From contig CAZXIY010000005.1 in NCBI GenBank assembly GCA_964640935.1, positions 1 to 30,783 of the forward strand: 30,783 bases of DNA, given 5' to 3'. Source of the stretch: CAZXIY01 sp964640935. GTDB taxonomy: Archaea; Thermoplasmatota; Thermoplasmata; Methanomassiliicoccales; Methanomethylophilaceae. A program made the position numbers and the translations under genes. The notes beneath the pieces were generated by a model. The model was given only the letters and a program-made list of their open reading frames with translations, did no database searches and had not been told where the DNA came from. Positions 1 through 7,605 of the stretch are shown in pieces (the stretch's first letter is position 1; every line of letters starts with the position of its first letter).

Positions 1-89
1 CTCTTGATGAGTTTCTGAAGCAGGTCCAACTGAATGGCCTGCAGTTCTTCCTTGGGCATCGTTTCGATCTTTTCGTTCCAATATTTCAT
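1..89 (-). CDS. Phenylacetate-CoA ligase family protein, N-terminal fragment (paralogue 2)
   Basis: Reading the minus strand from an ATG at 87-89 gives about 29 residues beginning MKYWNEKIETMPKEELQ, and the gene then runs off the left edge of the window. This head closely matches the N-terminus of the complete ligase at 2616-3914 (MYWNPKIECMPKEELKK), so it is almost certainly a second member of the same adenylate-forming family, which activates aryl acids to CoA thioesters. A TATA-like box at 154-164 gives it a promoter separate from the upstream operon, about 115 bases after the YeiH stop. Its substrate cannot be judged from the fragment. Confidence 0.8.
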   Translation of the reverse strand, partial: MKYWNEKIETMPKEELQAIQLDLLQKLIK

Positions 90-110
90 CTGATCACTCG
101 GCGAAGTGTT

Positions 111-131
111 CCGTGTTATCAATTATCACGG
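111..131. promoter_or_regulatory. Imperfect palindrome in the leader of the second ligase gene
   Basis: CCGTG at 111-115 and CACGG at 127-131 form the outer arms of a 21-base, AT-centred imperfect palindrome. It lies between the predicted transcription start (about 130-135 on the minus strand) and the ATG at 89. It could be an operator or a leader hairpin; neither is shown by sequence alone. Confidence 0.3.
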
Positions 132-153
132 CAATAACCGTATCGCAGAATGG

Positions 154-164
154 GATTTATATTG
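154..164 (-). promoter_or_regulatory. TATA-like box for the second ligase gene
   Basis: The minus strand reads CAATATAAATCC here, a good archaeal TATA match. It lies about 70 bases before the ATG at 89, which implies a leader of some 45 bases. It also separates this gene transcriptionally from YeiH. Confidence 0.45.
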
Positions 165-203
165 TTCGCCGGCGAAAGTACGGCCGGGCACGATCCGGTG
201 CCT

Positions 204-1196
204 TCAGAACCCGAATCCGTATATGCAGATCAGGGACACGACGGCGATGGATATCCAACAGCACATACCGAGGGCGATGGGCCTGAGGCCGTTCTTCACC
301 AGCTCGTTGAGCTTCGTGCTCAGTCCTATGGCGACCATGGCCATGGTTATCATGATCTTGCCGAATTCGTTCAGATATCCGCACCAGTCGGAAGGCAGGA
401 TGCCGGATGTGGCGATGATCGACGTAGCCAGGAATCCAAGCACGAACCACGGGAATATCTTCGCGATGCTGTATTTCCCCTTCTCCTCGTTCTTCCTGCT
501 GCGGGCGACCCATAACGCCAGGACCAGGGTTATCGGTATGATCATCAGCGTCCTAGTCAGCTTGACGATGGTCGCATAGTCCCCGGCGGCAGAGGAATAC
601 GTGTACCCGGCCGCGACCACGGACGATGTGTCGTTTATCGCGGTGCCTGCCCACATACCGAACTCCATGTCGGTCATCCCCATCATGTGCCCCATGGCGG
701 GGAATATGAACACCGCGATGATGTTGAACAGGAATATCGTGGATATCGAGAACGCGATATCCTTGTCGGATGCCTTCACGACAGGTGCCGCGGCCGCGAT
801 GGCGGATCCGCCGCAGACAGCCGTGCCCACGCCGATCAGTATCGGAACATTGCCTTTCAGCGACAGGAGCTTTCCGACGGCGAACGCGGTTATGAACGCC
901 GCCGCCAGGGTGAATATCATAATGGCGAGGCTCTGCGACCCGACGGAAAGGATCTGATACAGATTCATCCCGAACCCGATCATAATGATCGATCCCTGCA
1001 ACACATACTTGGATGTCAGTTTGATCCCGTTGTTAAGATACTCCGGGCGTCTCCAATACGCCAGGACCATGCCGATGAGTATGCCGAAAATAGGACCGCC
1101 GATGATGGGAAATTGTTTGCCGAGGAAGTACGCGGGTACCGTCAGGACGGCGCATAGGATCACTCCGGAATACTTCTTCCAGTCCAAGTGCATCAT
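204..1196 (-). CDS. YeiH/UPF0324 family putative sulfate exporter
   Basis: This 330-residue, strongly hydrophobic protein has about ten predicted membrane segments and the family signatures GPIFGILIG near the N-terminus, GTAVCGGSAIAAAAPV near the middle and the polar stretch AGTAINDTSSVVAAG. The length is normal for the YeiH family, members of which are called putative sulfate exporters; the substrate is not firmly established. It begins 17 bases after the SelB-like gene stop and is probably the last gene of the ligase-ACT-SelB-like operon. The link to its neighbours' chemistry is unclear. Stop codon is TGA. Confidence 0.88.
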   Translation of the reverse strand: MMHLDWKKYSGVILCAVLTVPAYFLGKQFPIIGGPIFGILIGMVLAYWRRPEYLNNGIKLTSKYVLQGSIIMIGFGMNLYQILSVGSQSLAIMIFTLAAAFITAFAVGKLLSLKGNVPILIGVGTAVCGGSAIAAAAPVVKASDKDIAFSISTIFLFNIIAVFIFPAMGHMMGMTDMEFGMWAGTAINDTSSVVAAGYTYSSAAGDYATIVKLTRTLMIIPITLVLALWVARSRKNEEKGKYSIAKIFPWFVLGFLATSIIATSGILPSDWCGYLNEFGKIMITMAMVAIGLSTKLNELVKNGLRPIALGMCCWISIAVVSLICIYGFGF

Positions 1197-1213
1197 CTGC
1201 GGTCCGTGTCGTC

Positions 1214-2176
1214 TCAGTCCAGCTCGACGCTGCCGACGACCCTGAGCTTTCCGCCTTCCAGATACATCAGGAGAGCCTTGTCCCCGGGCTTGAATATCAT
1301 CTCGGATTCGAGATCGATATCAAGTGTCGGTGCTCTGAAATCCCCGTCGTCCTTGACGGAGTTGATGTGGCACGGGATCATCTGCATCCAGTGCCCCATG
1401 TGCATGACCATGCCCTCTTTGATCGGGGACGGCCAGTACTTGACGAGCTTTGCTTTGGCGTCGACCTTCTTGGTCATCTTGATGGCCGGATCGGTCGTGA
1501 TGACGTATCCGCGGTCCAGTTCCTCGGTCTCTATGCCCCTGAGGGCGAGGCCGACGTGATCTCCCTTTATGCCGTCATCAGCGTCGATATCGTGCTTCTG
1601 TATCGACTTGAGGACGACCTCCTTCTTCTTCGGGAAGACGGTCATCTTGTCGTGTACCTTGAAGTATCCTTCGATGACGGATCCGAGGACCACCGTTCCG
1701 ACGCCTTTGACGTTGAAGTGGCTGTCCACCGGGCAGGACCCGCAGGTCCCTTCGCCTGCGACCTTCTTGGTGCTGCAGGCAAGATCGAGGAGCATCTCCC
1801 TGATCTTGACAGCATCGTCCTCTATGAATTCGTATTTCTCCAGCGCCGTTCCGGCGATGAGCGGCTTCAGCTGCTCCGGCTGTATGTAGTTCTTCAGGAC
1901 TATCCAGCCTTTGTCGATGCCCATGGAGTCGATCATCACGATGGTCTCTCCGAGGAACGAGTCTATCTTCTCCACGGCAAGCAGGGCGTATTCCGCCATC
2001 GATGCCGAGTAGAACAGCGACGACAGTTTCTCGGGATATTTCGACGGTTCGATCAGCGTAACGGAATCGCTGCCCTTCTTCAGCTCGAAGAAGGTCATGT
2101 CCGTTACGGTGCCTTTCTTTCCGATGCTTCCGGCGAAATCCTTGCAGCCGGCGACGATGACGTTGAGATTGCCCAT
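1214..2176 (-). CDS. SelB/EF-Tu-like protein lacking GTPase motifs (aSelBL type)
   Basis: The 320-residue protein resembles translational elongation factors of the SelB/EF-Tu group in its second half. A domain II-like beta barrel spans about residues 146-225 (FNVKGVGTVVLGSVIEGYF onward), followed by a domain III-like region. The N-terminal 140 residues sit where the G domain should be, but the P-loop (GHVDHGKT/S type), DxPG and NKxD motifs are absent; the start reads VIVAGCKDFAGSIGKKGT. A CGSC pair lies at residues 145-148. Archaeal SelB-like proteins without GTPase residues are known from species that do not use selenocysteine; their role is unsettled. It starts 10 bases after the ACT gene stop, so it is likely co-transcribed. 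It is not expected to act as a normal GTP-dependent factor. Confidence 0.8.
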   Translation of the reverse strand: MGNLNVIVAGCKDFAGSIGKKGTVTDMTFFELKKGSDSVTLIEPSKYPEKLSSLFYSASMAEYALLAVEKIDSFLGETIVMIDSMGIDKGWIVLKNYIQPEQLKPLIAGTALEKYEFIEDDAVKIREMLLDLACSTKKVAGEGTCGSCPVDSHFNVKGVGTVVLGSVIEGYFKVHDKMTVFPKKKEVVLKSIQKHDIDADDGIKGDHVGLALRGIETEELDRGYVITTDPAIKMTKKVDAKAKLVKYWPSPIKEGMVMHMGHWMQMIPCHINSVKDDGDFRAPTLDIDLESEMIFKPGDKALLMYLEGGKLRVVGSVELD

Positions 2177-2186
2177 TGTAGCACTC

Positions 2187-2615
2187 TCAGAGATCCTTTT
2201 CGGAGAGGACTTTCATCTTGGCCTTGGAGAAGGCCTTGACTGCCGCTTCGGCGTCGTCCACTCTGAGGAATATTACCGGGCGTTTCTCGCCCTCGTATGC
2301 GTAGCCGTATTCGATGTTGATCTTGGCGTCCCCGAGTACCTTCGCCACGGAGAACAGGCCGCCGGGGCTGTCGTCCACCGGTACGGCGACGACATCCGTC
2401 ATCTTGACGACGACATCCTTGTCCCTGAGCTTCTTGTACGACCCCTCGGGATCGTCGGCTATAGCTCTGAATACCCCGAATCCTTCCGACTCGGCGATGT
2501 TGAAGGCCTTGAGGTTTATGTTGCAGTCCTTCAGCATCTGGGCCATGGAGGCTAAGCTCCCGGGCTCATTGTTCACGAAAATCGACAATTGCATGATGAC
2601 GTCTTTGTTTGCCAT
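2187..2615 (-). CDS. Tandem ACT domain protein
   Basis: The 142-residue protein consists of two ACT modules, roughly residues 6-70 and 73-138. Each has the small-ligand signature: NEPGSLASMAQMLKDCNINL in the first and DSPGGLFSVAKVLGDAKINI in the second. ACT domains bind amino acids or similar ligands and control enzymes. Its ATG directly abuts the TAA of the ligase gene upstream. Stand-alone ACT proteins beside phenylacetate-CoA ligases are a recurrent archaeal and bacterial arrangement, often near indolepyruvate ferredoxin oxidoreductase, so a role in sensing aromatic amino acids or aryl acids is a reasonable inference. Confidence 0.9.
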   Translation of the reverse strand: MANKDVIMQLSIFVNNEPGSLASMAQMLKDCNINLKAFNIAESEGFGVFRAIADDPEGSYKKLRDKDVVVKMTDVVAVPVDDSPGGLFSVAKVLGDAKINIEYGYAYEGEKRPVIFLRVDDAEAAVKAFSKAKMKVLSEKDL

Positions 2616-3914
2616 TTATAACACCCTGTTATCTATGACCCTCTTGGCCTTCCCTTCGAACCTGGGGAGCGACCCCTGGTCCCTGAGTTCTACTCTGACA
2701 GCGATGTTCAGGTACTTTTTCATTTCTGCCTCGATATGTTTCTTCAAGGCGACCATATCCTCCATCTTATCGCTGAAGGCCTCCGGTCTGATCTCCACCT
2801 GAACGGTCATATCGTCGAGAGCACCGTTCCTGTTGACTATGATCATGTACTGATTCCCGACCTCGGGGATCTGCATGAGCGTGTGCTCTACCTGCGACGG
2901 GAACACGTTGATACCGCGGACGATGAGCATATCGTCGGACCTTCCGCTGATCCTTGCGATCTTCGGCGAAGTCCTGCCGCAGGGGCAGTCCTCCTCCATG
3001 ATGTATGTGAGATCCTTGATCCTGTACCTGATCATGGGCATGGCCTGCTTCTTCAGCATGGTCACGACGAGCTCGCCTTTCTGTCCGGGTTCGAGGACCT
3101 CCTCTGTATCGGGGTCGATGATCTCCGTGTAGACGATATCGCCCTGCATGTGGATCCCGTTCCTCTCTTCGCACTCTGTGAACATGGGACCCGCCATCTC
3201 CGACGTTCCGTAGATGTCGTAGGCCTTGACGCCCATGCTTTCCTCGATGTGCTTCCTCATGCCCTCGGTCCACGGTTCCGCGCCGAGTATGGCCGTCCTG
3301 AGCTTCGTATCCTTTCTGAAATCGATGCCCATCTGGGCCGCTACGTCGCCCATGTGTATGAGGTAGGACGGCGTGCATGCGATGGCGGTGACGCCGAGAT
3401 CGACCATGAGCTCGAGCTGACGCTCCGTGCCCCCCGTTCCCGACGGAAGGACGGTCGCTCCGACCTTCTCCACTCCGTAATGGAGTCCGAGGCCTCCGGT
3501 GAACAGCCCGTATCCGTAGGATACCTGCACCGTGTCCTCGTTCGTTATCCCTATGGACGTGAGCGATCTTGCCAACGCCTCGGTCCAATAATCCAGGTCG
3601 TCCCTGGTGTAGCCCACGAGGGTGGGCTTGCCCGTGGTGCCCGACGAGACGTGGTATCTGACCACTTCGCCCTTGGGCACATTGAACATCTTGGTCGGAT
3701 AGTTGTCCCTGAGATCCTTCTTGAACATGAACGGGAGTTTGTGAACGTCGTCCAAGCTCTGTATGTCGTCGGGATGAACCTTCTGGGCCACCATCCTGTC
3801 GTGGTAGAACTGGTTAAAACTGTACAGGTTGTTGACAAGCTGTTTCAGGCTTCTGTATTGCAGTTTCTTCAGTTCCTCTTTCGGCATACATTCGATTTTA
3901 GGGTTCCAGTACAT
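2616..3914 (-). CDS. paaK: Phenylacetate-CoA ligase family enzyme (paralogue 1)
   Basis: This adenylate-forming ligase of 432 residues has the P-loop-like motif SSGTTGKPT at residues 90-98, the adenylation motif YDIYGTSEMAGP in the middle and the hinge region SDDMLIVRGINVFPSQVE near the C-terminal subdomain. It should convert an aryl acid such as phenylacetate or indoleacetate to its CoA thioester with ATP. The start at 3914 is preferred over an upstream in-frame ATG at 3950: the ribosome site AGAGGT lies just before it, the TATA-like box overlaps the upstream ATG, and the paralogue at the left edge starts at the same place. It heads the ligase-ACT-SelB-like-YeiH run. The exact substrate is unknown. 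Confidence 0.92.
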   Translation of the reverse strand: MYWNPKIECMPKEELKKLQYRSLKQLVNNLYSFNQFYHDRMVAQKVHPDDIQSLDDVHKLPFMFKKDLRDNYPTKMFNVPKGEVVRYHVSSGTTGKPTLVGYTRDDLDYWTEALARSLTSIGITNEDTVQVSYGYGLFTGGLGLHYGVEKVGATVLPSGTGGTERQLELMVDLGVTAIACTPSYLIHMGDVAAQMGIDFRKDTKLRTAILGAEPWTEGMRKHIEESMGVKAYDIYGTSEMAGPMFTECEERNGIHMQGDIVYTEIIDPDTEEVLEPGQKGELVVTMLKKQAMPMIRYRIKDLTYIMEEDCPCGRTSPKIARISGRSDDMLIVRGINVFPSQVEHTLMQIPEVGNQYMIIVNRNGALDDMTVQVEIRPEAFSDKMEDMVALKKHIEAEMKKYLNIAVRVELRDQGSLPRFEGKAKRVIDNRVL

Positions 3915-3947
3915 ATACTGACCTCTGGGAACTGGCATGAGGACAAT

Positions 3948-3959
3948 CATTTAAATATC
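3948..3959 (-). promoter_or_regulatory. TATA-like box for the ligase-ACT-SelB-like-YeiH operon
   Basis: The minus strand reads GATATTTAAATG. It lies about 40 bases before the chosen ligase start, which leaves room for a short leader carrying the AGAGGT ribosome site. Confidence 0.5.
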
Positions 3960-4083
3960 TTTCATCCACACTGGCTATAACGCACGGCCGGCTCATGACC
4001 GCTCTTCTTCGGCCGGGGATCAGCGTGTTGCCGAGCACGTCGGTCCGACATCTTGATTTACTTTCCCGCAGGTACACGGGCAT

Positions 4084-4743
4084 ATGACCGTCGCGGATGA
4101 CATTCGCATGTTGTCGGAAACATCCAGGATATATGCCGAAAGCGTGACCAGGGACATCGCCGACAGGCAGAACGATCCCAGATCCATGTGCTTCTGGAAC
4201 ATCCATAACAGGGTGAAGATAGCGGAAGAGATCATGACATTCTATCAGAACTCGTGGGGAAGCAAGAAGTTCCCCGAGGTCGACGAGAGCAACGAGAGCG
4301 AGCTCGTCGAACGCGTGATAACGGTCACCAAGGATCTGTTCGTCGATGTGGTCTCCGTGATAGAGAAGGCCTCGAAGGATTGCATCTCGATATACCCGGG
4401 CTCAGGCATAAAGGAGAAATCCCTGGAGAAAGGGAGCCACCTTTATCTCAGGAACATAATGCAGGCCACCTCGGAGATAGGCATGATCAACGGGACCACG
4501 TTCAGCGAGTGGGATGATATCCTTGTGATGAGGAATCTCGCCGCGCACAACAATTGCATCTCCGACAGATCTAAACGTTACATAGTCGGCGACACGGTCA
4601 TATCGATGAGGCCCGGAAGGATGATGAAAGGACCGCTGAACACGTTCCTCGTCCTCACAGAGAGGATAGTCACCCTGTTTTTCTCATGGCTCGAAGTACT
4701 CGATCAGAAATACGGGCCGTCTGCAAACAAACAGACGGCCTGA
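4084..4743 (+). CDS. Uncharacterised protein with a HEPN-like RNxxxH motif
   Basis: This 219-residue soluble, mostly helical protein was not recognised as a named family. The clearest motif is R150-N-L-A-A-H155, which fits the R-polar-x3-H signature of HEPN ribonucleases, with an all-helical context before and after. HEPN proteins act in RNA cleavage, toxin-antitoxin pairs and defence, but some are inactive binding modules. No MNT nucleotidyltransferase partner is adjacent: the upstream gene is a divergent ligase and the downstream gene is a convergent Cdd1-like protein. The start codon choice is moderately supported by an AGGT about ten bases upstream. Function remains a hypothesis. Confidence 0.75.
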   Translation: MTVADDIRMLSETSRIYAESVTRDIADRQNDPRSMCFWNIHNRVKIAEEIMTFYQNSWGSKKFPEVDESNESELVERVITVTKDLFVDVVSVIEKASKDCISIYPGSGIKEKSLEKGSHLYLRNIMQATSEIGMINGTTFSEWDDILVMRNLAAHNNCISDRSKRYIVGDTVISMRPGRMMKGPLNTFLVLTERIVTLFFSWLEVLDQKYGPSANKQTA

Positions 4744-4756
4744 AGCGATCTTTCGC

Positions 4757-4993
4757 TTATTTGCGGGTTATGCCTTTGTTGGCCATGCCGACGGCGATCT
4801 TGAGCATCTTCTGCATGCAAGGTTCCGCGTAGAAATCTTTCCTGTTGGTCAGCGCCTCGTACATCTCGTCGGGGTTCTTCCCTTTCAGGTCGTCGATGGA
4901 CCTGATACCAAGGAGGTACATACCGACGCAGCACTTCTCGCTGACTGACGGAAGCTTTCTCAATTCGGCAACGACGTCTTCCATTTCTCCCAT
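4757..4993 (-). CDS. Cdd1-type helix-hairpin-helix protein (PF11731-like)
   Basis: The 78-residue protein fits the small family named pathogenicity locus/Cdd1. A first helix-hairpin-helix-like unit (LRKLPSVSEKCCVGMYLLG) is followed by the characteristic IRSIDDLKGKNPDEMYEAL and a C-terminal helix. Such domains usually contact DNA or proteins; the cellular role is unknown. Two in-frame starts exist, at 4993 and 4984. A TATA-like box near 5018-5027 would make 4993 leaderless, whereas GGGAG precedes 4984. It converges on the HEPN-like gene with a 13-base gap. Confidence 0.8.
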   Translation of the reverse strand: MGEMEDVVAELRKLPSVSEKCCVGMYLLGIRSIDDLKGKNPDEMYEALTNRKDFYAEPCMQKMLKIAVGMANKGITRK

Positions 4994-5088
4994 AAACTCA
5001 TATACCTACATCATCGGATTAATACCATCGCTCCTACGCACGCGCATATCAGAGGGTCTTCCGCGGCGGTGGTATTTTCAACAGGCGG

Positions 5089-5715
5089 ATGCATGCCGTC
5101 GCCGTGCAGGATCAAAGAGAATCTTGGGACCGTTTCTACGAGAGCAACAGGCGTCCGTGGAGGGGCATCTCGTCCCGCGACGCATATCCGTTCGTAGAAT
5201 CGGGAAGGATCCTGGAGGTCGGGTGCGGCAACGGCAAGACCGCCGCGGCATTGGCCGCCGCCGGTTACAGGGTGGTCGGGACCGATTTTTCTCAGACGGC
5301 CATTGACACATGTACCAGCAATATAAAGGGCGATACGAGTTTCGTATGCTGCGACGCATGTTCGCTTCCTTTCGATGATGAAACGTTTGACGGAACGGTG
5401 ATGTTCCATGTCCTGGAGCACCTCTCTCAGGACGAAATGGCCGCCGCCGTATCAGAGGCGATGAGGGTCACCAAGAAGGGCTCTCACATACTCGTGCGCG
5501 TATTCTCTTCTGATGATCTGCGTTCCGGAAAAGGCGAGTCCGTCGGCGATTCGACGTTCGTCAGAGGCAACGGCATAGTATATCATTATTTCACGGAAGG
5601 CGAGGTGCTAGGATTGTTCAGCGGCAGCGATGTCAAAAGTATCGTCACGGTCAAAGAGAGCACCCGTTTCGGCGGCGACAGATGCAGGATTGAGGCCGAT
5701 GTCATCAGTCGCTGA
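5089..5715 (+). CDS. Class I SAM-dependent methyltransferase
   Basis: The protein is at most 208 residues long. Motif I, ILEVGCGNGK, is at about residues 41-50 and is followed by an acidic residue closing strand 2 (GYRVVGTDFS). Later come DACSLPFDDETFDGTVMFHVLEHL, typical of the Methyltransf_11/25 group, and a final AMRVTKKG helix-strand. The substrate is unknown. The start is uncertain: the ATG at 5089 is directly preceded by AGGCGG with no spacer, and a GTG at 5104 is an alternative that would remove five residues. The TATA-like box of the next gene overlaps its stop codon, so the next gene has its own promoter. Confidence 0.88.
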   Translation: MHAVAVQDQRESWDRFYESNRRPWRGISSRDAYPFVESGRILEVGCGNGKTAAALAAAGYRVVGTDFSQTAIDTCTSNIKGDTSFVCCDACSLPFDDETFDGTVMFHVLEHLSQDEMAAAVSEAMRVTKKGSHILVRVFSSDDLRSGKGESVGDSTFVRGNGIVYHYFTEGEVLGLFSGSDVKSIVTVKESTRFGGDRCRIEADVISR

Positions 5716-5722
5716 TAAATAC
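5714..5722 (+). promoter_or_regulatory. TATA-like box for the membrane zinc ribbon gene
   Basis: GATAAATAC is centred about 27 bases before the ATG at 5745 and overlaps the methyltransferase stop. This spacing predicts a leaderless transcript. Confidence 0.5.
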
Positions 5723-5744
5723 AAGTGATGCTTTTGGACGAAAT

Positions 5745-6101
5745 ATGAAGTGTCCGAAGTGCGGTCATGAGAACCCGGACGGCACATTGTTCTGCGAGGA
5801 GTGCGATTGGAGGACTGACCAGCCGGTCGGTTTCTCCGATGCCAAAGTGTATTTCGTTTATGCGGCGTACATCTCGGTCGCGCTCGGTATCGCGGCGATT
5901 CTCAGTGCCGTTCTCAACTACGGTTGGTTCGCCGTGGCCTTCGGAGCTATCGGAATGGCCCTCGGCAGTTATGCGCAGACTATCGTGCGCATGTCAGCGC
6001 TCGAGGGGAAGGTCAGGAAGATGCTTGTTGTCATCTCGGCCATAGGTGTCTTCACATCTGTGGTCGGATTCATCTACGGTTTCTACATGGCCCTGACGTG
6101 A
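5745..6101 (+). CDS. Small membrane protein with N-terminal zinc ribbon
   Basis: The 118-residue protein starts with a double CxxC zinc ribbon (CPKCGHENPDGTLFCEECDW, residues 3-22). Three hydrophobic segments follow, at about residues 35-60, 62-80 and 92-116. This layout of a cytoplasmic metal-binding head on a membrane anchor is common in archaea and has no fixed function. It is followed after 19 bases by the YkgJ-like gene, perhaps co-transcribed. Confidence 0.8.
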   Translation: MKCPKCGHENPDGTLFCEECDWRTDQPVGFSDAKVYFVYAAYISVALGIAAILSAVLNYGWFAVAFGAIGMALGSYAQTIVRMSALEGKVRKMLVVISAIGVFTSVVGFIYGFYMALT

Positions 6102-6120
6102 AAAGATCGAGGCGGAATCA

Positions 6121-6654
6121 ATGGTCCTATATCGTGGCAAATATGTGCTGGAGGGACTTGATGCAATTCCGCCTGATATGCTGCGCGACCTCGATATGGC
6201 GTACGACATCTGTTCCGATCTGAAAAGGGATCACCCCTGCCATATGTGCGGGAAATGCTGCAACCAGCCGTTCATCACCGTCAGGGACGAAGAGGTCGAG
6301 AGGGTCGCGGCCTACAATCATACCGATCCGTTATCTTTTGTCATGGACTATCTCGAGCGCGACGACACCGACGAGAAATGGCTCTTCAGAGAGACAGAGC
6401 CCTGTCATTTCTTGACAGGAAAGAACAGATGCAAGATGTGGGGCGGAAGGCCCGAGATCTGCGACGAGTTCCCGTATATGGTGTCGACGTTCATGAGCAG
6501 GGTGTATCTCGCGATAGTGAACGACTGCTACGAGATAGATCTCAGCTACATGGACGACACCTGGCCGTGCACGAAGGAGATCAAGGACAACATCAGGCCG
6601 ATGATCCGCGAGGCCAGGGAAAGAAGGAAGAAGCTTATTGCTTTGAATTCCTGA
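6121..6654 (+). CDS. YkgJ-family cysteine cluster protein (UPF0153)
   Basis: The 177-residue protein carries the family's metal-binding cysteine cluster: HMCGKCCNQPFITV early in the protein, then EPCHFLTGKNRCKMWGGRPEICDEFPY in the middle. Family members are thought to bind zinc or an iron-sulfur centre and no reaction is settled. The start has a GAGGCGG ribosome site seven bases upstream. Its 3' end overlaps the convergent hydrolase by 20 bases. Confidence 0.88.
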   Translation: MVLYRGKYVLEGLDAIPPDMLRDLDMAYDICSDLKRDHPCHMCGKCCNQPFITVRDEEVERVAAYNHTDPLSFVMDYLERDDTDEKWLFRETEPCHFLTGKNRCKMWGGRPEICDEFPYMVSTFMSRVYLAIVNDCYEIDLSYMDDTWPCTKEIKDNIRPMIREARERRKKLIALNS

Positions 6655-7417
6655 TCAGATGGTCCCTGAACTGCTCTGCGTAGAGCGAGGGGTGGATTAT
6701 GTGCCCTACGTTCGGTATGCGGTACGTGCGGCAGTCCTTTATGAGCGATGCTATCTCGTCCCCCATCTTCGGTTCGACCATTATGTCGCTCAATCCGTGG
6801 ATCGAGAGGGTAGGAGCGGTGATGTTCTGCACCTTTCCGCGAAGGTCGTAGGAATCGAGCACACGCATCTGATCCATAAGCCTCTCCGGTGTTGTTGAAT
6901 CTACGGTCCTGACCTTAGATCCCTTCGCCTCTTTCGCCGCGAAGTAATCCTCGGTGAAGCTGAATGCGTTCACCATGGCGTAGATATACGCGACGCTCAC
7001 GCCGTTCATGCCCGCATCCACCATCGTGTTCATCATGTAGCTCGAACGTGCCGGGCGTCTCATGTAGGCGGAGACGAGAGTGAGGCTCTGCAGTCTCTCG
7101 GGATGCTGCACGGCGAATTCCATCGCTATCTGGCTACCCATGGACCATCCGAGCATGTGCACACGGTATATCGACAGATGGTCGAGAAGAGCGTATACGT
7201 CGTCGACGTAATCCTGTCCGGTGAACTCCCCCTTGTATTCTGTCTTACCGGCGCCTCTGTTATCGAAGACGATGACCTTGAATCTGTCCGTGAGCGTGGG
7301 TATCAGGGAGTGGAAGAACGAAGTGTCGCCGCCGAAGCCGGTGATCAGTATGACCGGTTCGCCTTCTCCGCTGACACTGTAATTCATCTTTATCCCGTTG
7401 ATATTCGCTATCGGCAT
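6635..7417 (-). CDS. Alpha/beta hydrolase
   Basis: This is a 260-residue alpha/beta fold hydrolase. The oxyanion region is LITGFGGDTSFFHSL (about 24-38), the turn motif is FDNRGAGKT, and the nucleophile elbow is GWSMGS with Ser92. A late Asp lies in HGLSDIMVEP and the final His in NVGHIIHP. The start at 7417 was chosen because GGTGA lies five bases upstream and the family begins near MPIANINGI; an open frame continues to 7525 but has no ribosome site. The substrate is unknown. Confidence 0.88.
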   Translation of the reverse strand: MPIANINGIKMNYSVSGEGEPVILITGFGGDTSFFHSLIPTLTDRFKVIVFDNRGAGKTEYKGEFTGQDYVDDVYALLDHLSIYRVHMLGWSMGSQIAMEFAVQHPERLQSLTLVSAYMRRPARSSYMMNTMVDAGMNGVSVAYIYAMVNAFSFTEDYFAAKEAKGSKVRTVDSTTPERLMDQMRVLDSYDLRGKVQNITAPTLSIHGLSDIMVEPKMGDEIASLIKDCRTYRIPNVGHIIHPSLYAEQFRDHLIRNSKQ

Positions 7418-7605
7418 GCTTTCACCGATCTTCTGTACAGGAATCATGTAAAAAAGTCTGTTGGTCATTCTCATTTTTCTGACGTTCGGATGGCACTGGG
7501 TTACTGGAAAATTATCAATAGCCATCAGAATCGGTCGCAGTTATATCCTGCCAATGGCATATTGCCGATGAGAGACGATTCGTCGATATGGGGTCGGTGA
7601 ATAAT

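Noticed and set aside
1367..2239. A 290-codon plus-strand frame opposite the SelB-like and ACT genes
   Set aside because: Both minus-strand genes have clear families; the frame has no motif and crosses a gene boundary.
3914..3950. Longer start for the complete ligase (ATG at 3950)
   Set aside because: That ATG overlaps the TATA-like box, and the ribosome site and the paralogue alignment both point to 3914.
7418..7525. N-terminal extension of the alpha/beta hydrolase
   Set aside because: The extra 36 codons have no ribosome site and no family match, while GGTGA precedes 7417.
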